Assembly: GCA_945874515.1 (NCBI GenBank) | Contig: CAMCHA010000131.1 | Coordinates: forward strand, 1-7,077 | From: Asaia bogorensis | GTDB taxonomy: Bacteria; Pseudomonadota; Alphaproteobacteria; Acetobacterales; Acetobacteraceae | Length of the DNA: 7,077 nucleotides | Direction of reading: 5' to 3' | Shown: positions 5,775-7,077 of the stretch, in pieces | Numbering within the stretch: position 1 is the first letter of the stretch | Layout of the letters: each line of letters opens with the position of its first letter | Notes under the pieces: generated by a model | The model's database searches: none | The model's input: only the letters and a program-made list of their open reading frames with translations | Told to the model about the DNA's origin: nothing | Position numbers and translations under genes: made by a program

Positions 5775-5781
5775 TCACCCC

Positions 5782-6411
5782 ATGGAAATGAACGGCGAGC
5801 GCCGCATCCCCGCGCCCCGCCAGCGCGTCTGGGACGCGCTGAACGACCCCGAAATGCTGAAGGCCGCGATTCCCGGCTGCGAAAGCGTGACCAAAACCGC
5901 TGATGACGCGTTTGAAGCCAAGGTATCTATCAAGATCGGCCCCATGGCGGCGAAATTCGGCGGCAAGGTGAAGCTGGAAAATATCCAGGCGCCGGCTTCC
6001 TACACAATCTCCGGTGAAGGTAACGGGGGGCCCATGGGCTTTGCCAAGGGCGGCGCTGATGTCGCGCTTGAAGAAGTAGGCCCCAATGAGACTTTGCTGA
6101 AATTCGCGGTAAAAGCGCAGGTCGGTGGCAAAATGGCGCAGCTTGGTGCGCGGCTGATTGATGCGACGGCCAAGCAAATGTCCGATCAATTCTTTGACCG
6201 TTTCGCTGCCGCCGTGATGGCCGCCGAACCGGTGCCCGCCGCAGCAGTAGCAGGCGCTGCCCCTGCCCCCAGCCCCTTGCCCGCCCCGCCTGTGGCCGGA
6301 GCCAGCATTTCAATCTTTGATCTGCTGCCGGAAGCGCCGCTTGGCATTCCGCTGCTTGCCTGGGTGGGGGGCGCGATCTGGCTGGTTATTGTCGCGTTGA
6401 TGTTCAAGTGA
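5782..6411 (+). CDS. coxG: CoxG family protein (CO dehydrogenase subunit G-like, SRPBCC fold) with C-terminal membrane anchor
   Basis: The 209-residue product opens with the CoxG/SRPBCC pattern: RRIPAPRQRVWDALNDPEML (7-26) and AAIPGCESV (28-36), then VSIKIGPMAAKFGGKVKLENI (48-68 region), YTISGEGNGGPMGFAKGGADVAL (74-96 region), VKAQVGGKMAQLGARLID (110-127) and FFDRFAAAV (137-145). An Ala/Pro-rich linker (about 146-172) leads to one predicted transmembrane helix (about 188-208) ending MFK. In Oligotropha, CoxG takes part in membrane recruitment of CO dehydrogenase, and a C-terminal anchor fits that. The closest family role is aerobic CO dehydrogenase or another molybdenum hydroxylase. It overlaps the next gene by 4 nt, so the two are co-translated. 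The structural subunits are not in the window, so the partner enzyme is unproven. Confidence 0.88.
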   Translation: MEMNGERRIPAPRQRVWDALNDPEMLKAAIPGCESVTKTADDAFEAKVSIKIGPMAAKFGGKVKLENIQAPASYTISGEGNGGPMGFAKGGADVALEEVGPNETLLKFAVKAQVGGKMAQLGARLIDATAKQMSDQFFDRFAAAVMAAEPVPAAAVAGAAPAPSPLPAPPVAGASISIFDLLPEAPLGIPLLAWVGGAIWLVIVALMFK

Positions 6412-7077
6412 GCCTGCCCGCCAGCGTTGGGGAGACTCAGGCGCTCCTCGCTTCAGGGGGCTATGTCGCTGACCGCGCACTGGCCACCACCATCCATTTG
6501 GCGCTGACCATGGGCAGGCCACTTTTCCTGGAAGGCGAACCGGGCACGGGCAAGACGGAAATCGCGAAAGTGCTGGCCGCGCGCCTGCCGCGCCGGCTGG
6601 TGCGCCTGCAATGCTATGACGGCATGGATATTTCCGCTGCCGCCTATGAATGGAATCACGCACGGCAATTGATGGCGATACGCCTTGCCGAAGCATCGGG
6701 CGCAGCCGATCACACCGCGCTGGAACGCGGCATTTATGACCGGAAATTCCTCCAGCCGCGCCCCTTGCTGGATGCTTTGGAAGGCAGCCCCGCCGTGCTG
6801 CTGATTGATGAACTTGATCGCGCGGATGAACCTTTTGAGGCGTTTCTGCTGGAAATCCTCGCTGATTTCCAGATCACGATTCCTGAACTTGGCACAGTCA
6901 AAGCAACAACCCCGCCCGTTGTCATCATCACATCGAACCGCACGCGCGAAGTGCATGATGCGGTGCGCCGGCGCTGCCTTTACCATTGGGTGGATTACCC
7001 TGATGCGGCGCGCGAACGCGCCATTTTGAAGCTGCGCGCACCAGGCCTGCCGGAAGCGCTTTCCGCGCAGGTTGTCG
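6408..7077 (+). CDS. MoxR-family AAA+ ATPase, CoxD-like (partial, runs off the right edge)
   Basis: Translation starts at GTG 6408, whose GTGA overlaps the coxG stop (6409-6411); 223 codons are visible without a stop. AAA+ motifs are in order: Walker A GEPGTGKT (43-50, Lys49), Walker B VLLIDELDRAD (130-140, Asp134 and Glu135), sensor 1 VVIITSNRTREV (171-182, Asn177) and an arginine-finger-like AVRRRC (185-190). The block FLEGEPGTGKTE and the LIDELDRADEPFEAFLLEIL stretch (132-151 region) are typical of MoxR proteins. In cox clusters, CoxD of this type works with a von Willebrand factor A protein (CoxE) to mature the copper-sulfur-molybdenum centre of CO dehydrogenase. A vWA gene would be expected just to the right. 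The assignment to MoxR is firm; the link to CO dehydrogenase is by neighbourhood. Confidence 0.9.
   Translation, partial: MSLPASVGETQALLASGGYVADRALATTIHLALTMGRPLFLEGEPGTGKTEIAKVLAARLPRRLVRLQCYDGMDISAAAYEWNHARQLMAIRLAEASGAADHTALERGIYDRKFLQPRPLLDALEGSPAVLLIDELDRADEPFEAFLLEILADFQITIPELGTVKATTPPVVIITSNRTREVHDAVRRRCLYHWVDYPDAARERAILKLRAPGLPEALSAQVV

Larger units (their letters stand above)
5653..5781. promoter_or_regulatory. Divergent intergenic control region rich in inverted repeats
   Basis: This gap separates the leftward carrier-prpB operon from the rightward coxG operon and must contain both promoters. It holds a GGGC-GAAA-GCCC hairpin on the minus strand (5667-5678), a perfect 16-bp palindrome (5716-5731), and two separated inverted repeats: TGATCTCC/GGAGATCA (5700-5707, 5770-5777) and CCTTTCCCCCA/TGGGGGAAGG (5728-5738, 5758-5767, one bulged T). 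No confident -35/-10 pair was found for either direction. Confidence 0.6.

Noticed and set aside
5470..5781. Upstream extension of the coxG frame by 104 codons
   Set aside because: It lies antisense to the carrier's N-terminus and across the divergent gap. A good ribosome site at 5769-5774 marks ATG 5782.
1..7077. CRISPR arrays, insertion sequences, tRNA or rRNA genes
   Set aside because: No regularly spaced direct repeats, transposase motifs or cloverleaf folds were seen on either strand.

Overview
The window looks like part of the chromosome of a GC-rich alphaproteobacterium. The gene types and order (a coxG-like gene overlapping a MoxR/CoxD-type ATPase, an NhaD/CitMHS-like carrier next to a PrpB-type lyase) and the dense GC-ending codon use would suit a Rhodospirillales- or Acetobacteraceae-like host. 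That placement is inference; there is no rRNA or other taxonomic marker here.

Left part (1-1308): a possible C-terminal tail of an upstream gene ends at 61. A short intergenic stretch follows that contains a nested inverted repeat (187-240) and could form a structured leader. Next is an isochorismatase-fold hydrolase (328-921) in which the usual catalytic cysteine is serine, then an 84-residue standalone Lrp/AsnC effector-binding (RAM) domain (1054-1308) with a strong ribosome binding site and a 7-bp inverted repeat upstream.

Middle (1309-3295): about 1 kb holds no convincing protein gene, but it contains several hairpins and one good rho-independent terminator pointing right (1605-1627). 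It leads into an FkbM-type SAM methyltransferase (2345-3295) whose base composition is visibly more AT-rich than its neighbours. This block reads as accessory or horizontally acquired DNA inserted between conserved metabolic genes.

Right part (3296-7077): a leftward two-gene operon encodes a multi-span Na+/H+ antiporter or citrate-type carrier (4246-5640) followed, 10 nt later, by a PrpB-type 2-methylisocitrate lyase (3315-4235). The lyase's Shine-Dalgarno overlaps the carrier's stop codon. The arrangement suggests uptake and cleavage of a carboxylate, with propionate/methylcitrate metabolism the simplest reading. Divergently, across a palindrome-rich 130-bp gap, a membrane-anchored CoxG homologue (5782-6411) overlaps by 4 nt a MoxR-family AAA+ ATPase (6408 to beyond the right edge). 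In known cox clusters such pairs mature or insert the metal centre of molybdenum hydroxylases of the CO dehydrogenase type. No structural CO dehydrogenase gene lies in the window.

I did not find a clearly new defence or mobile system. The most notable items are the Ser-for-Cys hydrolase with its structured upstream region, the structured gene-free segment with its terminator, the methyltransferase island, and the palindromic divergent control region.
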